DNA from: Catalimonadaceae bacterium JC749 | GTDB lineage: Bacteria; Bacteroidota; Bacteroidia; Cytophagales; Cyclobacteriaceae | Assembly (NCBI GenBank): GCA_021730635.1 | Contig: JAJNNC010000004.1 | Span: 434,001 to 498,000, forward strand | Length of the DNA stretch: 64,000 nt | Direction of reading: 5' to 3' | Shown: positions 17,982-27,188 of the stretch, one piece after another | Numbering within the stretch: position 1 is the stretch's first letter | How the letters are laid out: each line of letters begins with the position of its first letter | The notes under the pieces: model-generated | Database searches by the model: none | What the model was told of the DNA's origin: nothing | The model's input: the letters and a program-made list of their open reading frames with translations, nothing else | Program-made: the position numbers and the translations under genes

Positions 17982-19097
17982 ATGGGGTATTTGTCTGACA
18001 TGATACAACAGTATAAAGGCAACCTGAAAGTGTATATGAGTCTTCTCCTCCTGTTTGGGGGGTTGGCCAGCCAGGCAATCGCACAAAAGAATGAAGCAAA
18101 AGATAACGCGGATTATCTACCGGTCACATTTTCTGCCATGCCCGAAGATTCCCTGATTGAAGTGAAAATGGGTGGAGAGGCTTTCACCGCCTATCGTTAT
18201 GCCTCTTCAATCAAAAAACCTATTCTATTTCCCATTCTTTCACCGGATGGAACGATACTGACACGGGGTTTCCCCCTGGAACCACGCCCTGGCGAAACGG
18301 TAGATCATCTGCACCACACTGGTCATTGGTTAAACTACGGCGTAGTCAACGATGTGGATTTCTGGACAGCGTCCGCTGAATCAGAAGTGCCTCATGATAA
18401 AAAAATGGGCGTGGTGGTGCATCGACAGGTGCTGCAGCAGGAGGAAGGAAAGCAAGGCACGCTGCGTATCCTGGCCGATTGGATTTCACAGCAGCAGGAT
18501 ACCCTGTTGACCGAAGAAACCACCTTTACCTTTGCCGGAACGGAGCATTACCGACTGATTGATAGGGTCACCAGGCTTCAGGCCCAACAGCCAACAGTCA
18601 GGTTCACCGATTCCAAAGAGGGAATGATGGCTATACGGGTGGCCAGGTTTCTGGAACAACCCTCTGATACACCCCAAGAGCTGATAGAGGCCTCAGGTCG
18701 GATTTCCAAGAAAAAACGGGTTGACAATACGGGTGTTCACGGAGAATATCGAAGTAGTGAAGGGTTGAAAGGTGATGCTGTATGGGGGACCCGGGCTCCC
18801 TGGGTTAGTTTGTCCTCTGAGAAAGACGGAAAACAGTATGCGATCACCATCATGGATCACCCCAGCAATATTAATTTTCCTACTTTCTGGATGGCCAGGG
18901 GATATGGTTTGTTTGCGGCAAATCCTTTGGGAAGTGCCGCCTATACAGAAGGAAAAGAGCAGCTCAATGCAACCCTGAAAAAAGGGGAGACCCTGACCTT
19001 TGTGTATCGTATCATGTTGGAGGAAGGGCAGACTTTATCCGACGACTCAGTGCAGAGACAGTACGAAGATTTTAAAAAAGCTTATCCTGTCCCTTAA
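17982..19097 (+). CDS. PmoA-like (DUF6807) exported protein
   Basis: Secreted protein of up to 371 residues with a signal peptide ending SQAIAQ; translation could also begin at 18000 or 18036, which would shorten the region before the hydrophobic core. The body follows the DUF6807 pattern: KPILFPILSPDGTILTRGFP, a histidine-rich DHLHHTGHWLNYG, then VNDVDFWTAS, and VSLSSEKDGKQYAITIMDHP. The family name PmoA is historical; members occur in sugar-degrading clusters of Bacteroidota and Planctomycetes and have no proven reaction. Last gene of the enolase-DUF1080 operon. Its stop overlaps the 3' end of the convergent response-regulator gene by four bases. Confidence 0.85.
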   Translation: MGYLSDMIQQYKGNLKVYMSLLLLFGGLASQAIAQKNEAKDNADYLPVTFSAMPEDSLIEVKMGGEAFTAYRYASSIKKPILFPILSPDGTILTRGFPLEPRPGETVDHLHHTGHWLNYGVVNDVDFWTASAESEVPHDKKMGVVVHRQVLQQEEGKQGTLRILADWISQQQDTLLTEETTFTFAGTEHYRLIDRVTRLQAQQPTVRFTDSKEGMMAIRVARFLEQPSDTPQELIEASGRISKKKRVDNTGVHGEYRSSEGLKGDAVWGTRAPWVSLSSEKDGKQYAITIMDHPSNINFPTFWMARGYGLFAANPLGSAAYTEGKEQLNATLKKGETLTFVYRIMLEEGQTLSDDSVQRQYEDFKKAYPVP

Positions 19098-19507
19098 TTT
19101 GCATGAATGTGCAGATGCTGCTCAAAGATCTGTTTAAAGTTTTCCTGAATGGATAATTTGGAAACAAAGTCGGCTACCGAGGAATAGTCTTTTACCTTGG
19201 CCATATCGTCTTGCCGGATAGAAGAACTGAGCACTACAATTTTGGTATGAGGATGTTTATCCAGGAATTTCTGTTCATAATTTTCAATAAATTCAAACCC
19301 ATCCACCAAGGGCATTTTCAGGTCGCACAAAATCAGAACCGGAAAATCCTCCTCATCGCATTGGACCAGAAACTGTAGGGCTTCTACGGCATCGGCGAAA
19401 ATAACAAGATCTACCTGATGTTGATAGTTTGATCGAGCCCATTCTTCGGCGATATAATTATTGATATCATCGTCATCAATCAGCAATATCTTCTTCTTAT
19501 TTTTCAT
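19094..19507 (-). CDS. single-domain response regulator (CheY/Rcp1-like)
   Basis: Phosphoreceiver protein of 137 residues with no output domain. The acidic cluster is LLIDDDDINNY, the phosphoacceptor Asp62 (LILCDLKMP), the switch residue in VVLSSSIRQDD and the conserved lysine in DFVSKLS. Rcp1-like receivers of this type usually pair with PAS or phytochrome kinases. Its start overlaps the 3' end of the PAS histidine-kinase gene by 11 bases, so this is its probable partner. The target of phosphorelay is not visible nearby. Confidence 0.92.
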   Translation of the reverse strand: MKNKKKILLIDDDDINNYIAEEWARSNYQHQVDLVIFADAVEALQFLVQCDEEDFPVLILCDLKMPLVDGFEFIENYEQKFLDKHPHTKIVVLSSSIRQDDMAKVKDYSSVADFVSKLSIQENFKQIFEQHLHIHAN

Positions 19508-21503
19508 TTTTTGAGTAGGGTTTTAAAAATACAGTAAATGTGGTGCCTTCTTCCAGTTTGCTTTGGACCTCTACTTTTCCCCCGTTTTTCTCCACCATGG
19601 TCTTGATTAAGTGTAAACCGACACCCTGTCCCGAACTATTGGGAGAAATTTTCTCAAAAGGCTTAAAAATTTTATGTTTAAACCTTTCCAGGTCTATGCC
19701 AATACCATTGTCTGTCACCCGGAGGGTCACAAATTCCTGGTGTTTTTCGGTGGATAAGATAATGACAGGATTATCTCTCGACCGGGTATATTTCAGTGCA
19801 TTACTCAACAGGTTCCTCATCATACTTTCCAGATAAGGCTCAAAATAGCTGATATGAGCTATCTTAAAATCCGAACGAATCACCACCTGTGTTTCGTGTA
19901 TGGTTTCTTCCATCTCTTTTTTTAGCTTGTCCAGCATCTGGGAAAAAGAGACCGATTTTATGGCTTTTTGCTTGGACTTCTGTACATCTAAAATTTGAAC
20001 CAGCCCCCGCAGCGTTTGTTCGAGTCTTTCTACAGACAGGTCAATTCGGCTGACGATAGGATCATACTGATCTACCTGTGCCTTGAATAAAGCCACCAGC
20101 GATTTGAGGTTGGCTACCGGAGAACGCAGATCATGGGCGACTGTAAACACAAAATTGTCCAGGTATTCATTGGTTTTCTGTAGCCTCAGGTTAGTGTTTT
20201 TCAGTTGAAACTCTGCTTTTTTCCTCATATGAATATCAGAGATAGCTCCGGCCATCCTGACAGGATTTCCCTTCTCATTTCGAAATATCTGACCGCGGCT
20301 TCTAAACCATCGGTAATGTCCGTTTTGGTGTTTCAACCTTATCTCTATATCGTAAGGTTGATCCTGTTTGACATGCTTCAGCATCTGCTCCATAAAGGTC
20401 TCCTTATCTTCCGGGTGTATCAGTTTTTGAAAATTTTCCATGGTGGCATCTACTGAAAATTCCGGAATACCTAATAACTCATAGAATTTTGGTGACCACC
20501 ACATGCGGTTCGACTTCATATCCGGCCAGTCCCAGATGCCATCAGACGTTCCCTGAATCGCCAGATCCAGGCGCATTTTGTTTTTCTGCAATTGTTTTTT
20601 TACGAGCACCTCTTCGGTAATATCCTGGACATTGGCGATGACTACCCGGCGGTCTTCATCAGCAGAAAGTTGTAGATGTGCCAATACGTGATAAAAACTG
20701 CCGTTTTTTCTCAAAAAATTACTTTCGAAAGAAACTTCTTCCGGGGTTTTATCATATAAGGATTGAATCAGTTGGCGGATAGTGTTTTCTGCATATCCTG
20801 GTATGATGTCTAAGAGCGTTTTCTGGGTTAGTTCTTCCTGGGTATATCCCAGGTTGATACGGCCGCCCAGATTCACTTCTAAAAACGTCAGGGTTTGTGC
20901 ATCCAGAATATAAATTTCACTGTAGGCACTTTCCAGCAGTTTTCCGAAGCGTTTGAGCTTTTCATTTTTAATCTGAAGATCCGTAAAGTCCTGACAGGTG
21001 CCTATCACTTTGACAGCTTCTCCTTTTTCATTCCTGATCACCACCCCATGACCAATGACATAGCGTATCTGTTGGTCAGGCCAGATGACCCGGTGTTCTA
21101 CCTGATAGGTCGTTTTCCGTTCAACGGCCTCCTGAATGATTTCCTGCATTCTCGGTAAATCTGCCGGATGGATCCTTTGTTGATAAGATTTCATGCTACC
21201 GTCAAATTCCTGATCTGAAAAGCCAAAGACAGATTTTGTGCGTTCATCCCAGAGGATGACTCCTGTCTGGATTTCCCATTCCCAGATTCCAATTTGAGTA
21301 GCCCGCATGAGTAAGTCAATTTTCTCATGCATCTCATCGGTGGATGGACCGGTAAACTTTACCTGTTTTTTTTCAATCTGCTGTCGAAGGGATTGGATTT
21401 CTTCTTCCTTCTGGCGTATTTTTGCCACCAACTGCCGTATCCTGTCCTCTTCCTGGATCTTTTGAAAATCAGAAGGTTTCTCTGGGCCTGTTTTTTTATT
21501 CAT
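19497..21503 (-). CDS. multi-PAS sensor histidine kinase
   Basis: Cytoplasmic sensor kinase of 668 residues. An N-terminal coiled coil (about residues 15-50) is followed by three PAS/PAC units (roughly 55-180, 190-310, 320-430; examples GIWEWEIQTGVILWDERT and GIWDWPDMKSNRMWWSPKFYELLGI). Then come the dimerisation helix with His457 (TVAHDLRSPVANLKSL) and the ATPase domain (NLLSNALKYT, DNGIGIDLERFKHKIFKPFE, GQGVGLHLIK). No membrane segment is seen. Start at 21503 (MNKKTGPEKP) is preferred over the upstream alternative at 21554. The overlapping response regulator is the likely partner. Signal unknown. Confidence 0.92.
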   Translation of the reverse strand: MNKKTGPEKPSDFQKIQEEDRIRQLVAKIRQKEEEIQSLRQQIEKKQVKFTGPSTDEMHEKIDLLMRATQIGIWEWEIQTGVILWDERTKSVFGFSDQEFDGSMKSYQQRIHPADLPRMQEIIQEAVERKTTYQVEHRVIWPDQQIRYVIGHGVVIRNEKGEAVKVIGTCQDFTDLQIKNEKLKRFGKLLESAYSEIYILDAQTLTFLEVNLGGRINLGYTQEELTQKTLLDIIPGYAENTIRQLIQSLYDKTPEEVSFESNFLRKNGSFYHVLAHLQLSADEDRRVVIANVQDITEEVLVKKQLQKNKMRLDLAIQGTSDGIWDWPDMKSNRMWWSPKFYELLGIPEFSVDATMENFQKLIHPEDKETFMEQMLKHVKQDQPYDIEIRLKHQNGHYRWFRSRGQIFRNEKGNPVRMAGAISDIHMRKKAEFQLKNTNLRLQKTNEYLDNFVFTVAHDLRSPVANLKSLVALFKAQVDQYDPIVSRIDLSVERLEQTLRGLVQILDVQKSKQKAIKSVSFSQMLDKLKKEMEETIHETQVVIRSDFKIAHISYFEPYLESMMRNLLSNALKYTRSRDNPVIILSTEKHQEFVTLRVTDNGIGIDLERFKHKIFKPFEKISPNSSGQGVGLHLIKTMVEKNGGKVEVQSKLEEGTTFTVFLKPYSKNEK

Positions 21504-21640
21504 TCTATGTAGGGTTACCCTAAAGTAGTTGCCTTGTAAAACTTTTTCTGACAAAAATTATCTACACTGTCTGTCTGATAAAAGGATGATATCTTTTATA
21601 TTGGGCCATACCATCACCATTTGCCTTACAAAATAAATAT

Positions 21641-22594
21641 ATGAAAATAGTTTTTTTAGATGCGGATACAGTCGGGAAAGTTTCTAATATAAATCGCTTT
21701 AATGAATTAGGAGAATTTACCGTGTATCCTCATACAACACCTGAGGAAGTGCTTCATCGGGTGGAAGACTATCAGGTCATTATCACGAACAAAGTGAAAA
21801 TCGACCAGAAAACCATGGAAAAGGCCAAGGAACTTCAGCTTATTTGTGTGTCAGCCACGGGCACCAACAATGTTGATCTGGAATATGCCAAGGAAAAGGG
21901 GATTGTGGTGAAGAATGTAGAAGATTATTCAACCCACAGTGTAGCACAGCATACCTTTGCCCTGCTATTGATGATACTCAATCAGGTGAGATATTATGAT
22001 ATGTATGTCAAAACCGGAGTATATAGCCGACAGGAACTGTTTACCCATATCTACCACCCGATCTGGGAGATCAGAGGCAAAAGGTTAGGCATCATTGGAC
22101 TGGGGAACATTGGCCGTCAGGTAGCCATCATCGCCGAATCTTTCGGGGCTGAGATTGTCTACTATTCCAGCAGCGGAAAGACACGTCATGACCGATATCA
22201 ACAGCTTGGTTTGGAAGAACTGCTTGCCACTTCAGACTTTGTATCTATTCATGCACCCCTGAATGACAAAACTCATCATCTGATCCGTTATCAGGACCTC
22301 TGCCAAATGAAAGATACCGCCATTCTCATCAATACAGGAAGGGGGGGGATTGTGGAGGAAGAAGATCTGGCCAGAGCCTTGGATGAGGAGAAAATCAAGG
22401 GAGCGGGCATCGATGTGTTTATACAAGAACCCATCCCCCTGAATCATCCTTTTATGCGAATGGATAAAAAGGAAAAAATCATTATTACGCCACATGTTGC
22501 CTGGGCTAGCGTAGAATCCCGTACCTTGTTGATGGACAGGGTATACCAGAACATTGCTACGTTTATGCAGGAAAATCAGCAGCGTCAACGGTAA
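21641..22594 (+). CDS. D-2-hydroxyacid dehydrogenase
   Basis: NAD-dependent reductase of 2-oxo acids (glycerate/hydroxypyruvate type), 317 residues. The substrate half begins MKIVFLDADTVGKVSNINRF; the coenzyme half has GIIGLGNIGRQVA, the arginine of INTGRGGIVEEEDLARAL, the glutamate of DVFIQEPIPLNHP and the catalytic histidine in ITPHVAWAS. The pattern matches the glycerate/hydroxypyruvate reductase group. It stands alone between two minus-strand units, divergent from the histidine kinase; the left flank has an AT-rich leader. Confidence 0.9.
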   Translation: MKIVFLDADTVGKVSNINRFNELGEFTVYPHTTPEEVLHRVEDYQVIITNKVKIDQKTMEKAKELQLICVSATGTNNVDLEYAKEKGIVVKNVEDYSTHSVAQHTFALLLMILNQVRYYDMYVKTGVYSRQELFTHIYHPIWEIRGKRLGIIGLGNIGRQVAIIAESFGAEIVYYSSSGKTRHDRYQQLGLEELLATSDFVSIHAPLNDKTHHLIRYQDLCQMKDTAILINTGRGGIVEEEDLARALDEEKIKGAGIDVFIQEPIPLNHPFMRMDKKEKIIITPHVAWASVESRTLLMDRVYQNIATFMQENQQRQR

Positions 22595-22776
22595 CACTGA
22601 TTCTTTTTAACTCACTCCTAGTCTTCAGTAAACCTGCTTGCCGGAGAATGCGCAGAAATGGTAGAAGGGCCAAGCGCAGGAAGTGGTTAAAACCACTCCT
22701 GTTCAAGAAAATGGGATGATCCGTCTTACCAACCCAAGGTTCCATCTGCTTGAGCCTGCTGACCCTTTTACCCTGA

Positions 22777-24294
22777 TTATTCTTTCAGGCGATCGTATTG
22801 GGCAAGCATCTTTCTCACCTTTTGGGTAAGCCCGTCGTGGATAGCCCCGGGATGCATTCGCCAAATCCAGTTGCCTTGTGCCGTAGAGGGGCGGTTCATG
22901 ACTGCCTCTTCCCCCAAACCCAGAAAATCCTGCATAGGGACAACCGCCAGCTTTGCCACAGAAGATAAAGCCAATCGAACCATATGGTCGGATACGTTGT
23001 CGGCATTTACCGACACATGGCCCAGATAGGCATGAAATCTTTCCTTGTCATGATGGCTGTTATGATTCTCGTACCAGCCCCGAACGGTATTGTTGTCATG
23101 GGTACCCGTATAGACCACCGCATTTTCCACATGGTTGTGGGGAATATAAGGACTTTTGGGCATCCCATCGCCAAAGGCAAACAGCAGCACACGCATACCG
23201 GGCAAATGGTATTTGTCCATCAGATCATACACTGGCTGATCGATTTCACCTAAATCCTCGGCAATGATGGGCAAATCCGGAAACTTCATTTTTAATCGGC
23301 GGAAAAGCCCGGCTCCCGGCCCTTTTTTCCATTGTCCGTTGATGGCTGTAGTATCCTCAGCAGGTACTTCCCAGTAAGCGGAAAAAGCCCGGAAATGGTC
23401 TAAACGGATCAGGTCAAACATATGCAGGTTATGGGACAGGCGCTGCATCCACCATTTGTATTTTTTCAGCCGGATGGCATTCCAGTCAAAGACAGGCATG
23501 CCCCATAGCTGTCCGGTCTGGCTGAAATAATCCGGGGGAACGCCGGCTACGGCTTCCGGTGATTTGTCTTTTTTCAGTTTGAAGATACTGGGATGTGACC
23601 ACACATCGGCACTGTCGTAACCCACGTAAAAGGGCAGATCGCCAAAAAAATGAATATTTTTCTGCTGACAATATTGCTGTAAGGCTTCCCATTGCTGGAA
23701 GAATATAAATTGCAGAAATTTTTCCTTCTTGATCTCCCGCTGAAGTTTCTCCTGGTATTCTTGAAGGCTTTCTTTCTCCCGATTCCGCAGTCCTTCCGGC
23801 CACTGTGCCCAACTTTGCCCCCCCTGATCATTTTTCACGGCCATATAGAGAGCAAAGTCATCTAACCAATAGGAATGGGTCTGGCAAAAGTCTTCAAACT
23901 GAAGTTCCTGGGTAAGGGTAGCCGCCTTCTCGAAATGTTCGAAGGCTTTTTCCAGCACCTGTACTTTGAAAGGGATCACTTCCTCATAATTTACCTTTGA
24001 GTAGTCTGAAGACAGGTTGGTCTGAATGTCTTCTTCAGAGACATACTGCTCTTTGACAAGAAGTTCCGGGCTGATGAGCATGGGGTATCCGGCAAACGCG
24101 GATAAGCCACTGTAAGGCGAATAGCCGCTGCCTCCCTCAACAGGATTCAAAGGTAGAATCTGCCAGTACTTCAGACCTGCATGATCCATGAAATCTGCAA
24201 ATTTATAGGCTTCAGGGCCCAGGTCGCCTATGCCAAACCGGGAAGGCAAAGATGAAATATGCAGCAATACGCCACTGCTTCTAGTTGGTATCAT
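22777..24294 (-). CDS. malQ: 4-alpha-glucanotransferase (amylomaltase)
   Basis: GH77 disproportionating enzyme that moves alpha-1,4-glucan segments between maltodextrins, 505 residues. It starts RSSGVLLHISSLPSRFGIGDLGPEAYKFADFM, the family N-terminus, and has the three catalytic acids in LIRLDHFRAF (nucleophile), IIAEDLGEI (acid/base) and YTGTHDNNTVRGWY. Last gene of the minus-strand run treZ-GH57-treY-malQ; three bases separate it from treY. In this setting it can extend or recycle the maltodextrins used by TreY. Confidence 0.96.
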   Translation of the reverse strand: MIPTRSSGVLLHISSLPSRFGIGDLGPEAYKFADFMDHAGLKYWQILPLNPVEGGSGYSPYSGLSAFAGYPMLISPELLVKEQYVSEEDIQTNLSSDYSKVNYEEVIPFKVQVLEKAFEHFEKAATLTQELQFEDFCQTHSYWLDDFALYMAVKNDQGGQSWAQWPEGLRNREKESLQEYQEKLQREIKKEKFLQFIFFQQWEALQQYCQQKNIHFFGDLPFYVGYDSADVWSHPSIFKLKKDKSPEAVAGVPPDYFSQTGQLWGMPVFDWNAIRLKKYKWWMQRLSHNLHMFDLIRLDHFRAFSAYWEVPAEDTTAINGQWKKGPGAGLFRRLKMKFPDLPIIAEDLGEIDQPVYDLMDKYHLPGMRVLLFAFGDGMPKSPYIPHNHVENAVVYTGTHDNNTVRGWYENHNSHHDKERFHAYLGHVSVNADNVSDHMVRLALSSVAKLAVVPMQDFLGLGEEAVMNRPSTAQGNWIWRMHPGAIHDGLTQKVRKMLAQYDRLKE

Positions 24295-24297
24295 AGT

Positions 24298-27054
24298 TTA
24301 AGATTTGATCAGAAATGCAATAAAGAATTCTTTTAAAATTTGAGATATATGGTTTTGTTTGGATAAATCTACTTCTTCCTTGGTAAAAATATTGGTCCAG
24401 GTGCCAGCTTCGTTCTCTTGTAGGACCAGTCTTGTATCGCCCCAGGCTTTTTCACCCAAAGGAAATTGACCGTCCTCTACGGGTAAATCACCTACATGGC
24501 GAGGAACCACTACCAGTATCTGCTGATCCTGATATTGCCTGCGGAAGGCGATCACATTCCGGCTATATTCTCCTTCCAGCCTGATAGGCTGATAGTCAGC
24601 TTCTAAAAAGAATTCATGCCGCTGCCGGCGGGCTTGCAGACACAGATGTAAGGTAAACAGCTTCAGGGCCGGGTTAATCAGATCTTCCCGAAGTTTCTTC
24701 ACCAGGGAAAGCGAGTCACTTTTGATTTGCCGCCTGAGATCTTCCAGCATATTCATCCGGAGCTCGTAATTAACAGGTCTGCGGTTGTCAGGGTCCACCA
24801 TGCTAAGATCCCAGAACTCCGTACCCTGGTACACATCAGGAATACCCGGAAGGGTCACCTTCAGTAATATTTGTCCCAGAGAATAAACAGAAGCCTTTTC
24901 GGCCACTTTGGTCACGAAAGGCGTCAATGCTTCTATAAAAGGAGCGTGGTTGAGAATTTTCTCTACGAAGGTCGTGACTGCTTTTTCATAGGCTTCATTG
25001 GGATTAGACCAACTCGTGTTTCTTTTGGCTTCCCGGACAGCTTTCACCATGTAATCCATCAGCCGTTCCTGGTAATTGTCTTGTTCCGGCGTGATATGCA
25101 AGGGATAAGTTCCGATTAATGTCTGGTAGAGGAAATACTCATCGTTTTCATCCGGCCAGAATTTCCCGGCTTGTTCTGTCAGAAAAACCTGGTTCATGTC
25201 TTTCCACCGCTGATAGTGAGACTCCCATTCTTCCGGTATTTCACTCAGGAAATTGATTCTCAGCCGGGCATCTTCTCCTCTTTTGGTGTCGTGCGTGGCC
25301 GTGGTGTTGATACTGTGAGGGGGGCGGCTGACAGCTCTTTCATGAAAGACATCTGCTTTGATGCCCATCACGGTGGGTGTGTCACCGACCTCATTGTGTG
25401 AAATCAATAGATTATACTCGTAAAAGGTAGTATCCTCCACTCCCTTGGCCGCCAGCGGGCCGGTAAATTGCTGGCAGCGCATGACGAAGTAAAGACGGTT
25501 TTCGTTTTGTTGTTCATCACGGTCGGCGACGCCGTTGAAGATTTCCCGCAGTCGCTGAAAGTAGCTGCTCAGAGAGGGTGCCTTCTTTTCCGCCTGGGTA
25601 AAGGCCTTCCCGATAATAGCCATATCCGGATCAGAAAATGGATATTGATTACTGTATACTCTATAGACAGGGAAGGCTGCCAATAGATGAGCCAGTGCTT
25701 GTCTCATCTTTTCATCTTCCTCGGCCGTATCCTGGTAAGGTACGATGTCAAGCTTTTTCAGCAGGCTCATCAAATTGTCCAGCTCTCCATTCATCCGGTT
25801 GAGCAGGATAAACATTTTGTTCTGAAAGACCAGATCTTTGTAGGAAGGCAGGTCGGAGGCTACCGATTCGTACAATTCCGCCAGCTTTTCTTTTTCCTTT
25901 CTCTGGGTAAACAGTTGGCTGACGAGGGCCAGAAATTCGTAGCCGCTGGTTCCCTGAATAGGCCATTTGGCTGGAATTTTCTCTTTTTCTTCTAAAATTT
26001 TCTCTACCACCAGATAGACCTCAGGGCCTACCAGTTCTCTTAACTGTTCCAGGTACTGGGTAGGATCAAAGAGACCGTCGATGTGGTCAACTCTCAATCC
26101 TTGTACCAGTCCTCTATCGACCAGTTCTTTGATGTATCGGTGGTATTTTTGAAAAACTTCGGGTTCCTGTATGTTGAGGCAGATCAGGTCATTGACGGTA
26201 AAAAAACGGCGGTAGTTGATCCGTGACTCCGTATCCTTCCAGTAGGTGAGCTGGAAATTTTGTTGGGCCAATAGTTTTTTCAGGGTGGTTAAATCCCGGT
26301 TTGTTTCGTCCAGAACCTGTTGAATCATTTTCCCCACGGCTTTGCTATCAGCATTCAGTTGAAACAGGTCTTTTTTTACTTGTTCCCATGATTCAGCGGG
26401 ATGCTCGGGAATTTCGTCGGTTGACCATTTTTCCAGGGTAGCCAGCACTTGCAGAAACCGGCCTACGATTTCTTCTGAGGCTTTCTGATTCCGGAGGGAT
26501 TCTACCTGTCTGTCCAGCAGAGTGTAATAGGAGGGTGCGCTGAGCGGAAACTTATTGTCATAATATTTGAAATAAAACCCTTCTTCGTCGTAAGCCAGTG
26601 TCAGTTCATGATGGCTCAAAACCTCTTCCGGAGAACTGCCCAGGAAGGGCATCATTACTTTGCCATACAGTTCGTCATCTTCCCTAATCCAGTCGATATC
26701 AAAAAAGCTGTAATAAGGGGAATGGCTTCCCAACTCCAATACACTTTTCATCCAGGGGTTCTGCACAGAAAAGGCCATGTGGTTGGGAACAATATCCTGT
26801 AGCCAGCTCATGTTTCTGCTTTTGAGTTCTTTGGCGATGGCTACCATGGTTTCTTCTGTCCCGATGCCTTCTCCGATCTGATGCGGATTGACTACATCAT
26901 AGCCATGCGTGCTGCCAGCACTGGCCTGAAAAAACGGTGCTGAATAAATGGTAGAAACCCCCAGTGTATCCAGGTAATTCAGAATACTTTCTATTTTTTT
27001 TAACGGAAATTCTGATGACGTTTGAATTCTATAAGTAGAGGATGGAATATACAT
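24298..27054 (-). CDS. treY: maltooligosyl trehalose synthase
   Basis: GH13 enzyme that turns the reducing end of a maltodextrin into a terminal trehalose unit, 918 residues. It starts YIPSSTYRIQTSSEFPLKKI with the family's LDTLGVSTIYSAPFF and GSTHGYDVVNPHQI. The barrel acids are in GLRVDHIDGLFDP, VVEKILEEKEKIP and NTTATHDTKRGEDARLRI; the last is the typical TreY signature. The length is normal. Partner of TreZ, encoded upstream in the same run. The gap to the GH57 gene is 134 bases with no clear terminator. Confidence 0.95.
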   Translation of the reverse strand: MYIPSSTYRIQTSSEFPLKKIESILNYLDTLGVSTIYSAPFFQASAGSTHGYDVVNPHQIGEGIGTEETMVAIAKELKSRNMSWLQDIVPNHMAFSVQNPWMKSVLELGSHSPYYSFFDIDWIREDDELYGKVMMPFLGSSPEEVLSHHELTLAYDEEGFYFKYYDNKFPLSAPSYYTLLDRQVESLRNQKASEEIVGRFLQVLATLEKWSTDEIPEHPAESWEQVKKDLFQLNADSKAVGKMIQQVLDETNRDLTTLKKLLAQQNFQLTYWKDTESRINYRRFFTVNDLICLNIQEPEVFQKYHRYIKELVDRGLVQGLRVDHIDGLFDPTQYLEQLRELVGPEVYLVVEKILEEKEKIPAKWPIQGTSGYEFLALVSQLFTQRKEKEKLAELYESVASDLPSYKDLVFQNKMFILLNRMNGELDNLMSLLKKLDIVPYQDTAEEDEKMRQALAHLLAAFPVYRVYSNQYPFSDPDMAIIGKAFTQAEKKAPSLSSYFQRLREIFNGVADRDEQQNENRLYFVMRCQQFTGPLAAKGVEDTTFYEYNLLISHNEVGDTPTVMGIKADVFHERAVSRPPHSINTTATHDTKRGEDARLRINFLSEIPEEWESHYQRWKDMNQVFLTEQAGKFWPDENDEYFLYQTLIGTYPLHITPEQDNYQERLMDYMVKAVREAKRNTSWSNPNEAYEKAVTTFVEKILNHAPFIEALTPFVTKVAEKASVYSLGQILLKVTLPGIPDVYQGTEFWDLSMVDPDNRRPVNYELRMNMLEDLRRQIKSDSLSLVKKLREDLINPALKLFTLHLCLQARRQRHEFFLEADYQPIRLEGEYSRNVIAFRRQYQDQQILVVVPRHVGDLPVEDGQFPLGEKAWGDTRLVLQENEAGTWTNIFTKEEVDLSKQNHISQILKEFFIAFLIKS

Positions 27055-27188
27055 AGTCTAAAAAAATTAGTTTAAAAAATCAACCAAGAAAAAGGGGCGG
27101 ATGTTAGGGTATAACGTTGTTCTGCCTGAAAATTATTAACAGGAAAAACATAGCAATATACCTACACCAGCCCATGACAATCTTTTAT

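Noticed and set aside
22680-22697. Palindrome AGTGGTTAAAACCACT between the dehydrogenase and malQ
   Set aside because: No T run and no conserved position; too weak to call a terminator or operator.
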